From: Selaginella moellendorffii
Taxonomy: Eukaryota > Streptophyta > Lycopodiopsida > Selaginellales > Selaginellaceae
Assembly (NCBI RefSeq): GCF_000143415.4
Contig: NW_003314366.1
Location: 384,997 to 448,996 of the forward strand
DNA: 64,000 bases
Reading direction: 5' to 3'
Shown: positions 20,681 to 31,913 of the stretch, piece after piece
Numbering within the stretch: the first letter of the stretch is position 1
Layout of the letters: each line of letters opens with the position of its first letter
Translations under genes and position numbers: made by a program
Notes under the pieces: model-generated
Seen by the model: the letters and a program-made list of their open reading frames with translations, nothing else
Told to the model about the DNA's origin: nothing
Database searches by the model: none

Positions 20681-23293
20681 ATGCCGGTCTTCCGGCCGTC
20701 GCCGATCCTAGCGACGCAGCGCCTGTCACAGCTCGCGCCGCTCAAATGGTTCAAGGCGCCGTCCCGGACAGCCGACAAGCCCGTGTACGTGACCAAGCGG
20801 CTGCTCGAGGGGGAGAAGGCGCGGGATACCTATGGAAGAATGCGCCAGTGTGGGATCCGGCCGTGCGTGCCAGTGATCGTGCTCGCGATCAAGGCTTGCA
20901 GCGAGAGATGGGATCTCATGAGCCTCCACAGCGATCTCGTCGCCACCAAGAACGATCGAGACGTGTCGGTGGCCAACACTCTGATCGACAGCTACGCGCA
21001 CTTTGGCCTCGTCGCGGATGCTCGCAAGGTCTTCGATGGGATCCAGTGCCGCGACGCCATCTCGTGGAACACCATGATCAAAGGTTACGTCCAGAACGGC
21101 GATGGCAAGGGAGCTCTCGAGCTCTTCTCGCGGATCCAGGAAGATGGTCTTCTCCCAAACGCGAGAACTTATCTGGCAGCTCTCCAGGCCTGCTCCATGG
21201 TCGCAGCTCGAGAGAAAGGGACAGTGCTCGAAGGTGGCAGGCTTGTCAAGGTGGCTACTTTGGAAAGAGGAGCAGCGATCCATGCCGAGATCGTCAAGAA
21301 CCAGTACTCCGGGGACGTGTTCGTCTCCAGCGGTCTCGTGGATATGTACTCCAAGTGTGGAAGCCTGGAGAATGCCAAGCTCGTCTTCGACAAAATGGAG
21401 TTCCACGACGTGGTTTCCTGGACTGCGATCATCATGGGCCACTGTAACTGCGGCGAGGCCGAGCTCGCTCTCGCCTTGTTCTCGCGGATGAAGGAGGAAG
21501 GCTTCATTCCCGATGGCACAACTTTCGTGGCGGTTCTCAAGGCTTGCGCGAGCTTGGCAGTGAAGGAGACGAGTGGAAGTCATGGAGAAGTGGCTCTGGC
21601 GAGCCTGGAGAAAGGGAGAGCGCTCCACACCGAGCTCAAGAAGCTGGGGATCAAGTCGGACATGGTCTTGGAGAGCTCGCTCGTGGATATGTACGTCAAA
21701 TGTGGGAGCTTGGAAGATGCAAGGCTGGTGTTTGAGAGGATGCATCGTCGCGACGCACTCGCGTGGACGAGTATGATATCCGGAACTGCTCAAGCTGGGA
21801 ATGGCGAGCTCGCTCTCCAGATGTTTGCTCGCATGCAAGAGGAAGGGATCAGGCCAGACGCTCCAGCTTTCGTCGCCGCTCTTGGTGCTTGCAGTAGCCT
21901 CGCGGCGAGAGAAGGCAAGCGTGTGGAAGGGAAGTTCAAGAAGAGCCTCGTCTTGCAGAAAGGCACGGCAATTCACTCTAAGCTCGCAAAGATAGTGAAG
22001 CTCCCGAATGCTTTTGTGGAGAATGCTCTCGTGGATATGTACGCGAAGTGTGGCAACATCCAGCGAGCTCGGGAAGTGTTTGACGCGATGCTGGAGCGAG
22101 ATCTAGTCTCCTGGAACTCCATGATACTGGGACTTGCACAAAACGACGAGTGTGAACCGGCTCTCAAGTACTTCTCGGTCATGCAGCACGAAGGCTTCAA
22201 GCCAGGCACCAGGACGATTGTCGGGGTGTTCAAAGCCTGTGCGGCGATGGTGGCTTTGGAAACCGGTCGAAAGTTTCACGTCGAGGCTCGCATCTCCGGA
22301 CTTGACAATGATCCCACGGTGGCATCCTCGATCGTGGACTTCTACGCCAAGTGCGGTAGTATGAGCGATGCACAAGAGGTGTTTGATTCGCTGGAGACGA
22401 GGGACTTGGTAACTTGGAACGCCTTGATCGCGGGATACAGCTGCTGCGGAGACAATGAACGAGTCCTGGAACTTTTGGTCAGCGCAGAGAAAGAAGTTGG
22501 CTCAGTGAACGGCATCACTCTCCTCTGTGTTCTCGCGTCCTACAGCCATGCTGGCCTGGTGGAGGAAGGCAAGAGCTTCTTTGAGACAATGAACTCTAGA
22601 TATGGTGTCCAACCCGGCGTGGAGCACTGCACCAGCATGGTGGATCTTCTGAGCCGAGCGAATCGTCTGGAAGAGGCAGCGAGCATGGCCAAGAGAATCT
22701 CTCGCGATTCAAGCAAAGTCGCGTGGATTACAGTGCTGGGGGCTTGTTTCAAGTGGAAGAACGTAGAAGTTGGCAAGCTTGCGTTTGACTCGGTACCGAA
22801 GGAGGATGGCGATCCATCGCCTTTCGTGCTCATGTCGAATATCTACGCCGGGGCTGGGATGTGGGAGCAGCGAGCAGCAGTCCGAAAGGCGATGGCGACG
22901 AAGTCTTTGAGCCGAGCACAGGGACAGAGCTCGTCATGGGTCGATGCCGCTGGAACGGTTCACAGATTTTCTTGGGAGAAAGAGAAGAAGATGGAGCATC
23001 CTCAAATGGAAGAGATTGTCGCGAAGTTGAGCCTTTTCCTGGGTGACAAGACGAGGAACGATGATCAAGTTTGCGAGCACAGCGAGAGATTTGCTGCTGG
23101 TTGTGCTCTGGTAAACACAGCGGCTGGAACAGACATCCGGATCTCCAAGAGTGGAAGAGTTTGCGGCGATTGTCACGACGTTTTAGCCGCCATCTCCAGA
23201 CAAGGAGGAGGAGGCCGTTTGGTCGTCTGCAAGGACATAAGTTGTGTCCACGCTTTTCGAGACGGGCACTGCTCCTGTGGAGATTTCTGGTGA
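20681..23293 (+). CDS. PLS-class PPR protein with E and DYW domains (RNA editing factor)
   Basis: A single exon of 870 residues. Tandem pentatricopeptide repeats run from about residue 50 to 700, with typical segments such as VANTLIDSYAHFG, VFDGIQCRDAISWNTMI, VDMYSKCGSLENAKLVF and HAGLVEEGKSFF. An E/E+ region follows. The C-terminal DYW cytidine-deaminase domain begins near GQSSSWVDAAGTVHRF. It keeps the zinc/active-site HSE (in EHSERFAAG) and CGDCH, and ends HCSCGDFW, so the terminal triplet is DFW and not DYW. Such proteins bind one organellar transcript and convert C to U in plastids or mitochondria. The N-terminus is basic and Ser/Arg-bearing, compatible with organelle import. The target site is not predictable by eye. 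The stop lies 29 bp before the next start codon. Confidence 0.95.
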   Translation: MPVFRPSPILATQRLSQLAPLKWFKAPSRTADKPVYVTKRLLEGEKARDTYGRMRQCGIRPCVPVIVLAIKACSERWDLMSLHSDLVATKNDRDVSVANTLIDSYAHFGLVADARKVFDGIQCRDAISWNTMIKGYVQNGDGKGALELFSRIQEDGLLPNARTYLAALQACSMVAAREKGTVLEGGRLVKVATLERGAAIHAEIVKNQYSGDVFVSSGLVDMYSKCGSLENAKLVFDKMEFHDVVSWTAIIMGHCNCGEAELALALFSRMKEEGFIPDGTTFVAVLKACASLAVKETSGSHGEVALASLEKGRALHTELKKLGIKSDMVLESSLVDMYVKCGSLEDARLVFERMHRRDALAWTSMISGTAQAGNGELALQMFARMQEEGIRPDAPAFVAALGACSSLAAREGKRVEGKFKKSLVLQKGTAIHSKLAKIVKLPNAFVENALVDMYAKCGNIQRAREVFDAMLERDLVSWNSMILGLAQNDECEPALKYFSVMQHEGFKPGTRTIVGVFKACAAMVALETGRKFHVEARISGLDNDPTVASSIVDFYAKCGSMSDAQEVFDSLETRDLVTWNALIAGYSCCGDNERVLELLVSAEKEVGSVNGITLLCVLASYSHAGLVEEGKSFFETMNSRYGVQPGVEHCTSMVDLLSRANRLEEAASMAKRISRDSSKVAWITVLGACFKWKNVEVGKLAFDSVPKEDGDPSPFVLMSNIYAGAGMWEQRAAVRKAMATKSLSRAQGQSSSWVDAAGTVHRFSWEKEKKMEHPQMEEIVAKLSLFLGDKTRNDDQVCEHSERFAAGCALVNTAAGTDIRISKSGRVCGDCHDVLAAISRQGGGGRLVVCKDISCVHAFRDGHCSCGDFW

Positions 23294-23322
23294 CTTTGCT
23301 GCTTTTCTCCTAGGGCTTTTTC

Positions 23323-24886
23323 ATGGATCCGGCTTCAGTCCAAGGTATGCTTGATGCTTCGTTCTCTGATGTGAGACTGACTCTTTGTTTTGTTTTGGGT
23401 GGTGGTGTAGCTAACAGAGCAGCTCAAGCTGAAGAATTGGAAGCTCTCCGCTACATTTATGGAGAGGATATCGTTGTTCACGAGCACGAACACTTCTGTG
23501 AGGTATTTGGTTACGTGGTGAGCGGTTTTGAGCCAGCCAATTTGGTATCCTTTGGCAGATTTCTGTCTACCCGAGTGAAGAAGAGTCGGGAGGTTTGGCT
23601 GTGAAGCTTGGCGTTTATTTCCCGGACGAATATCCGTCACACAGTGAACCGACTTTTGAAGCTGAAGCCGCGTGGCTGTCGGAACAGGACCGCGACAAAG
23701 TTGTCAGTGGATTTCACGAGTTGTACTCGAGCAGTGACGGAGAAGTGATTGTTTTCAAATGGATAGAGTGGATGAAGGTAGGTAGAAGAATCTATGTCGT
23801 AGCTTACGTCTTCCTCTCTGGTTGTAGGAACAACACTGGCTATGGAATTGCGAGAAACGGACGGCACTTGCTGCAAGTACTAAAGAGACAGGTACGCTAT
23901 TTTTCCAGCCAAAGCAAGCTTTTGTCTTGAGTTTTGTCTCTCTTTTTTTCTTCCTTGCCAGTAAACGATTCGGGGGAATCAGCCACTGCAGCAGCTCAGT
24001 TATTCCAGCCGTAAATCTCGTTTTTCGTTTCCTGCGGAATCTCTTTTAATTTTCTGTAGTGTGCTGCGCGCGCAGGTTTGAAAAGCCCGAGGATGTTCCG
24101 GCTGAGCTCAACGTGGAGGAACTGGACAAACTCCATGGCATTATTCACGGGTGTCCCTTCACAGAGAAGAAGAGTACGTGATTATAAAATATACGAGCGT
24201 CGTTGTTGTTTCGTTGATTGCGTTGCTGAGATAGTTGTCGTGACTATCAGGTACTTTCCAAGCGCACCTGGCACCCGTCCACTCGGCCGATGAGGTGGAG
24301 ACGGTAATGGAAGCACTTCTGCGAAACAGGAAGATTTCAGGGGCAACTCACAACATAATGGCCTTTCGCATCGTTCTTCCCGACAAAAACACTGTAAAGT
24401 CGACGTGACCCTTGGCGATAACTGCGATAACTGCGGTGTTTGTCAAGGGATTGCTAACTTCTTTCTCTCGCCTTGCCGTGTCAGGTACTTCAAGACTATG
24501 ACGACGATGGAGAAACCGCTGCTGGAAACCGGCTATTGCATCTCCTCCAGATCGTAGGCGCCATTGACGTGGTAAGCTATAACTGCAGCTTTTGTTTTCC
24601 TTGTTCCCCACGGAGATTCCAATCCAACAAAGCTTCCACTGATTGATTTTATGCAAGGTGGTGGTGGTCTCGAGGTGGTTTGGAGGGATCCTACTCGGTC
24701 CGGACAGATTCAAGCACATCAACAATGCCGCACGGTCTCTCCTCGAGAGTGGTGGATACATAAGAGATTCCCGGAAGAACAGCAACACCTGTTCGTCCAG
24801 CAAAAAAGGTGGGACTTCTTTTTCTCGGCCACTGTTCCGCGAGTGCTGACTCCTCCATTTTTGTTCTCGTAGGGAAAGCTCGATAG
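23323..24886 (+). CDS. IMPACT/YIH1 homologue (RWD domain plus UPF0029 domain)
   Basis: Ten exons: 23323-23344, 23411-23502, 23559-23777, 23828-23891, 23962-24010, 24076-24173, 24251-24393, 24485-24571, 24658-24808, 24873-24886; 312 residues. Residues ~10-115 are an RWD domain (ELEALRYIYGED, then ISVYPSEEE and VYFPDEYPS), the fold by which IMPACT binds GCN1. Residues ~175-290 are the UPF0029 domain: FQAHLAPVHS, THNIMAFRI, DYDDDGETAAG and VVVSRWFGGILLGPDRF. In yeast and mammals this protein competes with GCN2 for GCN1 and restrains eIF2α phosphorylation; that role in this plant is inference. All splice sites are GT-AG and phases close exactly. The C-terminus after GYIRDSRKN is short. Confidence 0.92.
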
Positions 24887-25472
24887 TTACTATCGGGGAG
24901 ACACGAATACAAGGCTTTGCTGGTCCAACAGTCAGTCATCGAGATCCCAACAACAATGTCTCTCTACACGTAGAGAAGTACGATTTTTTCGGACAAACTA
25001 GTGCGTCACATTTTGATTTGATAACGTCTAACAAGATCCGTGAAAGCTTTTGACACCTATTTATCATTACTTTACAGGCAGGTCCATCTCTCTCCATCCA
25101 TCTTAACAATTATAATATTCTTCCATGAACCATCGTCCTCCTCTGGGAACTCTACGGAAGATTTGATATTGTCTCTCTTTTCTCGGGTCGTCTCACACTC
25201 TTTTTTTTTCCAGCGATTCTGCTCAGGATTTATTCTCGAGCTGCTTCCGGGGTGGGGAGGCCATACCACTGCAAAAGATCTGGGAACAGGAGAAAAAGGA
25301 AAAGGAGGAGAGAAGGAAATCAGCAGTTCTGTGAAGAGGACGATCTTTCCGCAGTGGAATCAGTGCAGTGAACAAGTTGGTGATGAAAGCAGCGGTTTTT
25401 TTCGACGAGCTCTCCTCCCTCGCTGCTGTTTCTCGAGAGATGCCGACTAGAGAAAGAAAGCTCGGGCCAAGA
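24887..25472. other. Convergent intergenic region (IMPACT homologue and MFT-like gene)
   Basis: 586 bp between two convergent stop codons, presumably both 3' UTRs. Short open frames here resemble no known protein. Confidence 0.5.
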
Positions 25473-26228
25473 TCAGGTTCTCCTCCGGCTGGCTGGCTCC
25501 TTCTGCGCATTGTAGTAGACTGCGCCGACTGGAAGTCCCAGGAAGTACTCCTGCGCGAACCAACGGGTGCTGAAGTTGTTCCTCATGAGCGGTGGAAGCA
25601 TGAGAACTGGTCCCATTTGCCGGAAGACCACGAAGATGTACCTATGGATTCCAGTCGGGGGCTTGGGGCCGATGTACTGGAGGATCTCTCTCCCTGGAGA
25701 TGGAGTAGCGAACAAGAGAGAAAACCAAGCTGGAACTCACGTGACAATGCAAGGAGTGATCATACCTTGGCTAGCGTCGGCTCCACCGGGGATGTCCGCG
25801 ACGATCCTGGGTAGGAAACTCCAGATTCATATCGAAGGAGAAGCAAAAATGGAAGCTTTGGAACTAACCAGTGCACCCATTCTCGCATTGATGGCTCGCT
25901 GGGACTCGGAGCATCCGGGTCGACCATCACCTGTTTAAGAACAAAGGGTGGTAGCATCAAGTCCTCTAGCTCTGGAGAAGAGATCGAAAGAAGAGAAGGC
26001 GGTAGCTATGGAGGTGAGATTGATTACGAGAGTGTAGAGCGCGCCTTCCTCGTGAGGAGATCCAACTTGGACAATGGGGCGAGCTTGAGTGGCTGAAGGC
26101 TTGAGCTCGCAGCCATTGTTGACTTGTTTGCTACCATAGCAAACGCTCATATCCACGGCCGGAACGAACATATCCAGCACGTCGCCGATCACTCGCCCTA
26201 GCACCAGCGGATCCATTGATCTCCCCAT
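25473..26228 (-). CDS. MFT-like: PEBP family protein, MOTHER OF FT AND TFL1-like
   Basis: Four exons on the - strand: 26228-26028, 25930-25869, 25806-25766, 25693-25473, giving 174 residues. Exons 2 and 3 are 62 and 41 bp, the sizes and phases typical of plant FT/TFL1/MFT genes. The protein reads [17 protein letters not shown], then [17 protein letters not shown] (ligand-pocket DPDxP), [10 protein letters not shown], and ends near [12 protein letters not shown]. The residue that is Tyr in FT and His in TFL1 is Trp (REWVHW), which with the SPSEP motif marks the MFT clade. MFT proteins act in seed or spore germination and ABA response in flowering plants; in a seed-free plant the role is open. 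No defects were seen. Confidence 0.94.
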
Positions 26229-26824
26229 CTCTCTTCTTCCCCAAGAACAATCGAGCTACCAAAACAATTCCTAGCTTGAACCCAACGCCACCGAAACCTT
26301 ACAAGAGAAATCGCTAGAGCTAAAAAAAATTCCTTCTCCCGGCGAGGTGAGCTTGTGAAACGTAGAGAGAGCGCGGCCAAAAAGACTGGTTATTTTTTAA
26401 GCCGCCGTGTATGTGTGCGTGAAACCTCGCTCCGGAGCAACCAGGGCCTGCCACGTGTGATCCCGGACCAAGCCCATTGGGGCCACTTGTCCCCGTCTGC
26501 ATGCGTGCATGTGGGCCCTTGCAAGACCGACGCGTGGCAGTGCATTGAAGCTTGGGATGGTGGACACGTGGGCGGTAGGTGAGATCCTTTCTATTAGGGC
26601 TACTTGGCTTGATTAGATAATTTTAAAAAATCTATAAATGGAGAATTTCAAAAGTAATAATTATTGAGTTTAAAAATATCTCATCAGAATTTATTTAGAA
26701 TAATGCTATTTGGTATATACATCAATAATTGAAAAACTACACTCATATTAAACTTAAATTTAGACCTTAATAAAGTGAAATTCACTCCCATATTTATTAT
26801 GAAAATCTGAGGCCTAAACCCACA

Positions 26825-28500
26825 TTATATGTTATGGGTGTAAATTCATAAATGGATATTAAATTAATAAGTATAAAAACTAATTAAATACATAATGATT
26901 TGTGTTTATATTTTAGTTTTAAACCACATTAAAATATTTTTTAATTACTAATATTTTATATAATATTATATATATTAGTTAATTTTAATTATAATTTACA
27001 TATATATATATAAGTTTTACTTAGAGATATAACACTTAGTATGACATTGATATGATTTAAAAGATTAAATGTGCACATTAAATATTACTCAGATATACCC
27101 AGCAAGGAACTTTTTGACTTGAAAATTCATAACTGTAGCAAATGAAAATGTATGTAAATTAAATATAAAATGAAGGATGTGCAACTTGATCTTAGAAAAT
27201 AAATTAAAAAATTATAATTATGAGAAAATATCAAATTTTGGTTTGTTTTAGCATATATCTAAGTATATTCTATGATATTCTTTAATCTATCTTTCTGTTA
27301 AATGCTAATATTCTTATTTATGACTAATACACACTCATGATCACTCTTCCTCTTCCATTTTCTACAGACAAAATCTTAATCAAGTGCATATCCAAATCAT
27401 GAGTTTTACACATTCTTTATGCTCATCACATTCATTTAAGAACTTGTCTATAGACAGCATATTCCATAATAGAGCTCTTGATCTAATGAGCATCATGGAT
27501 AAGTCATAATTAAGCCAAACCTTGAGAACACAATCTATCCTTCATGGGATTCAAGCTTTGATATGCTCCTTGAGCATCATGTAGTACTAGAGGATCTTTG
27601 TGAAGATCTGAGATTTAGTACAACAAGGCAATCATGGGGTGGAGGTGGTCTTCTGTTGTGGCTGACTTTTAGGCAAGCTGAAATCATCAAAAGGACTCCT
27701 GAAAATGATCAATTTTGACAGGGAACAAGATAAGATAGTATGTCTTGAAGCTTAGTAATACTCTAATTGACTTGAGATTCACATATTTCTTAGCTATGAA
27801 ATATAGGAAATAAGTATTTTTATTATTTTTATCAATGTTCATGGCTTTGAGGTTATAACAACATGCTAGAGTGTTTGCCAAATGCCTTAACTTATTTAGT
27901 TTTTATCTAAAAGTGTTGACTTTTACAAGTCATTGGATTAAGCCCTCTATGATCTTGCGTGGATCAGTCTCCCTCAGGCAAAAATACCATTACAAAAAAA
28001 ATTTCAGCCTCCTATTCTTGAGCTAGGTATAAGAAGTATCATATTACATCTCCTGTTCCTTGGGAAATTTGAGTTCAAATATCATATTCCTCCCTTGCCA
28101 AGAACTTCATTGATGATCTAGTATTGCCCACCAAGGCTGGAGCTAAGTGCGAAGCTTAGCATATTTAGACCAATTTTCTGATTTTTTTGCATTATGTTAA
28201 CTATGTTCTAAGGAGGCATATAAATTGCTATTAGATTTGCTTACTTTTAGGAAAGAAAATGTTATCTAAGCCAAATGCTGATTTAATACTATATTGCTTA
28301 ATCAAGAGGTTATAATTTATTATAAGCAATCAAATAGAATGGCTTGAAAAACCTTTTATTAAAGTTTAAGATAAAGGAAAAAGGCTCATGAATAAGAGTG
28401 TATCTTTCTTTTTTCAATTGGTGATTATTCTTGATATTTGTTAGATACCAATCAAATTTAGTTTAGTCCATTGAGAGGATAATCTCAACTTTTAAAAACT
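26825..28500 (+). repeat. Long direct repeat, copy 1
   Basis: This region is clearly similar to 29310-30680 in the same order. Shared segments include CTTGACTTGAAAATTCATAA, AACTTGTCTATAGACAGCAT, GTTCATGGCTTTGAGGTTAT and GATGATCTAGTRTTGCCCACC. A decayed TRIM LTR lies at its end in both copies. The repeats could be LTRs of an old element or a segmental duplication; no clear TG..CA ends or primer site were found. Confidence 0.65.
28321..28500 (+). mobile_element. Decayed TRIM LTR relic
   Basis: TATAAGCAATCAAATAG, AAAGGCTCATGAATAAGAGTG and CTTGATATTTGTTAGAT align in order with the TRIM LTR (TGTAAGCAACCAAAGG, AAGGGCCCATGAATAAGAGTG, CTTGGGATATTTGGGG). Most differences are C-to-T or G-to-A. Confidence 0.65.
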
Positions 28501-29040
28501 TTTCTGTGCATTGCATAGAGTAATGCCTGGTTTTCTTAATAGTAATGTTATTCTTATTTATTAATCCAATTGACCAAATGGAATTTATAATTATAAACAT
28601 GTATATAATTTATAAACATAAGATTAATCTTATTGCATATCAACCATTACATGGTAGAATAAAAAAATATCCCAGAAAGTGTTTAGGAAATTTTATAAAA
28701 ATATAAACATGTTTATAAAGTATAAATGCAAGATTAATCTAAATGAATAACCACCGTTAGATAGTAGAATATTCTAGAATATCTAAGTATATTCTAGATA
28801 TATCTCAGTCCCTTATTATCTCATTTTTACTTATAATTTTTTAAATATAATGCTTAAGAGTAAAAGTTAACAATATTAGTGTCTTTTGTTATTTCAAAAT
28901 ATTTTAAATTTTTATATTACAATTAACCTTTATATGTTTAATTTTTTTATTTGCTTAAGAAAACCTGCAGCTTTATATTTAGGGTTAAGATAGTTTAACC
29001 TAAATATAAAAAAGAAAAAACGACCTTTCATATATAGTTC

Positions 29041-29282
29041 AGGTAATGGAAGCACTTCTGCAAAACAGGAAGATTGTAGAGGCAACTCACAACGTAATGG
29101 CCTTTTGCATCGTTCTTCCCAACAAAAACACTGTAAAGTTGACATGACCCTTGGTGATAACTGTGATAACTGTGGTGCTTGTCAAGGGATTGCTAGCTTC
29201 TTTCTCTCACCTTGCCTTGTCAAGTACTTCGACTATGATGATGATGGAGAAACCACTACTGGAAACTGCCACTGGAAGTCAT
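29041..29282 (+). pseudogene. Genomic fragment of the IMPACT homologue (exon 7 end, intron 7, exon 8 start)
   Basis: Starting at GGTAATGGAAGCACTTCTGC, the sequence follows 24303-24530 of the IMPACT homologue closely. It covers the second half of exon 7, the whole of intron 7 (GATAACTGYGATAACTG.. to CTTGCC) and the start of exon 8 (GAYGATGGAGAAACC). Because the intron is retained this is a DNA-level copy, not a retrocopy. Differences are mostly C-to-T or G-to-A, and the acceptor AG context is changed (GTCAAGTACTTC). It cannot encode a functional protein. Confidence 0.9.
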
Positions 29283-29309
29283 GTGGATAAAATCATCAGA
29301 ATCTATCTT

Positions 29310-30680
<1,371 letters not shown>

Positions 30681-30919
30681 TTAACATATGAATCCCAATT
30701 TTAATATAAAATTTTAAAATATTTTGAATAATACAAGAAAATAATATTGTTATCTTTTCATGTTTATATTTAAAAAATTTATAAGTAAAAATGAGATAAT
30801 ATCTTTATATTTGTATGCAAACAAAACTAAATTTATAATAATAAATATCAATTAAGTGAAGATTCTGTCATTCCATATACTAATAGTGTACAGAGCTTTT
30901 CTCTCAATAACAGCGTATT

Positions 30920-31525
30920 TCACTTTGTACCACCAACAAAGAAACTGAAAAGCAATGTTCCCATAACTTTGGACTGGCTGACAAGGTTTTCACTGCCACT
31001 GGTGGTGACGAACAAACGCAAAGGCAGGAACATTGATGGGAACACAAGAAGTAATGAGAGCTGAAGCAGCCAAATGCCATGAAAGATTATATAATTGACG
31101 TTGAAAACTTTATCATCACGGCATTGTGATTCTGTGGCACAAACACTTCCATGAGGCTTGAGAACATACAGGCAGTCACCATGAGCCGTAGAAGCATATG
31201 ATAATGTCCTTTCATGCCAACAATCCGTGGAATGCCAATGAAAGAGGAAGAGTTCTTGGGCGAACGCTGCTGCTCCCATGAGACTTACAAAAGCACTTGG
31301 CAAGTGTAGCTTGTAACGTCGTGCATAGATAATGAAGGGATTAGCCAAGGAGATGTGCTCCAGGTCAGGATATCTTCGTGTTGGCTGCACAATGCAGTGG
31401 AAAGTGATGACTCCTGCACTCTTAAGGAAGAGAATGTAAGACTCAGCTGGCTTTGTAATGAGGGGGAGTCGCCCAGATTTCCGGTGGCCTTGAAAACGGG
31501 ATGCTGCATTCGTGAGAAAGAGCAA
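30920..31525 (-). pseudogene. DUF716 (TMEM45-like) membrane protein gene, frame-broken and N-truncated
   Basis: The - strand frame contains the DUF716 core: YPDLEHISLANPFIIYA, then MGAAAFAQELFLFHWHSTD, and later a hydrophobic segment (FHGIWLLQLSLLLVFPS). Directly after HSTD the expected family continuation is found only in the next frame, which reads VGMKGHYHMLLRLMVT before hitting a stop, and the hydrophobic tail returns to the first frame. So there are at least two frame changes. The first membrane segment (GH..PG..F) usual in this family is also missing. It may be a pseudogene, or one or two sequencing errors could be responsible. Function is unknown in the family. Confidence 0.6.
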
Positions 31526-31559
31526 GATGAACGCAATTGTTGGAATTTTGCCATCTTTG

Positions 31560-31913
31560 CGTCACATGTTTCCCTGACAAGGCTTGAAATTTAAGGTGAT
31601 GTATCACCAGGTCAAGGACGGTATTCTCACACTCATATCAAAGTCGGTCTTGGTTGGTTGGTTATTCTCATTGATTGACCAGTATCCGAAGATCCTAGAC
31701 TTTGATCAAAGTAAAGTACGGAAAGTTCTGTATCCACCTTGACCACGACTTCATGGAGTTCAATTGCCTGTGTCTGGGTTTGCTTTTGTAACGCACTATT
31801 GCTTGACTAACGTTTGTCAGTTTTTTTTCTCGTTTTTTATTCACATTTGTCATGAGTTCTAAATCCACCACGACCTAATCAGCTTTTTTTTGAGTTCTGG
31901 CCACATGAATTTT
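31560..31913. other. Intergenic region
   Basis: About 350 bp downstream of the receptor-like protein gene, which is on the - strand. No gene seen. Confidence 0.5.

Noticed and set aside
20726-21976. A 416-codon - strand open frame
   Set aside because: Antisense of the PPR repeats. The sense frame has full PPR and DYW domains.
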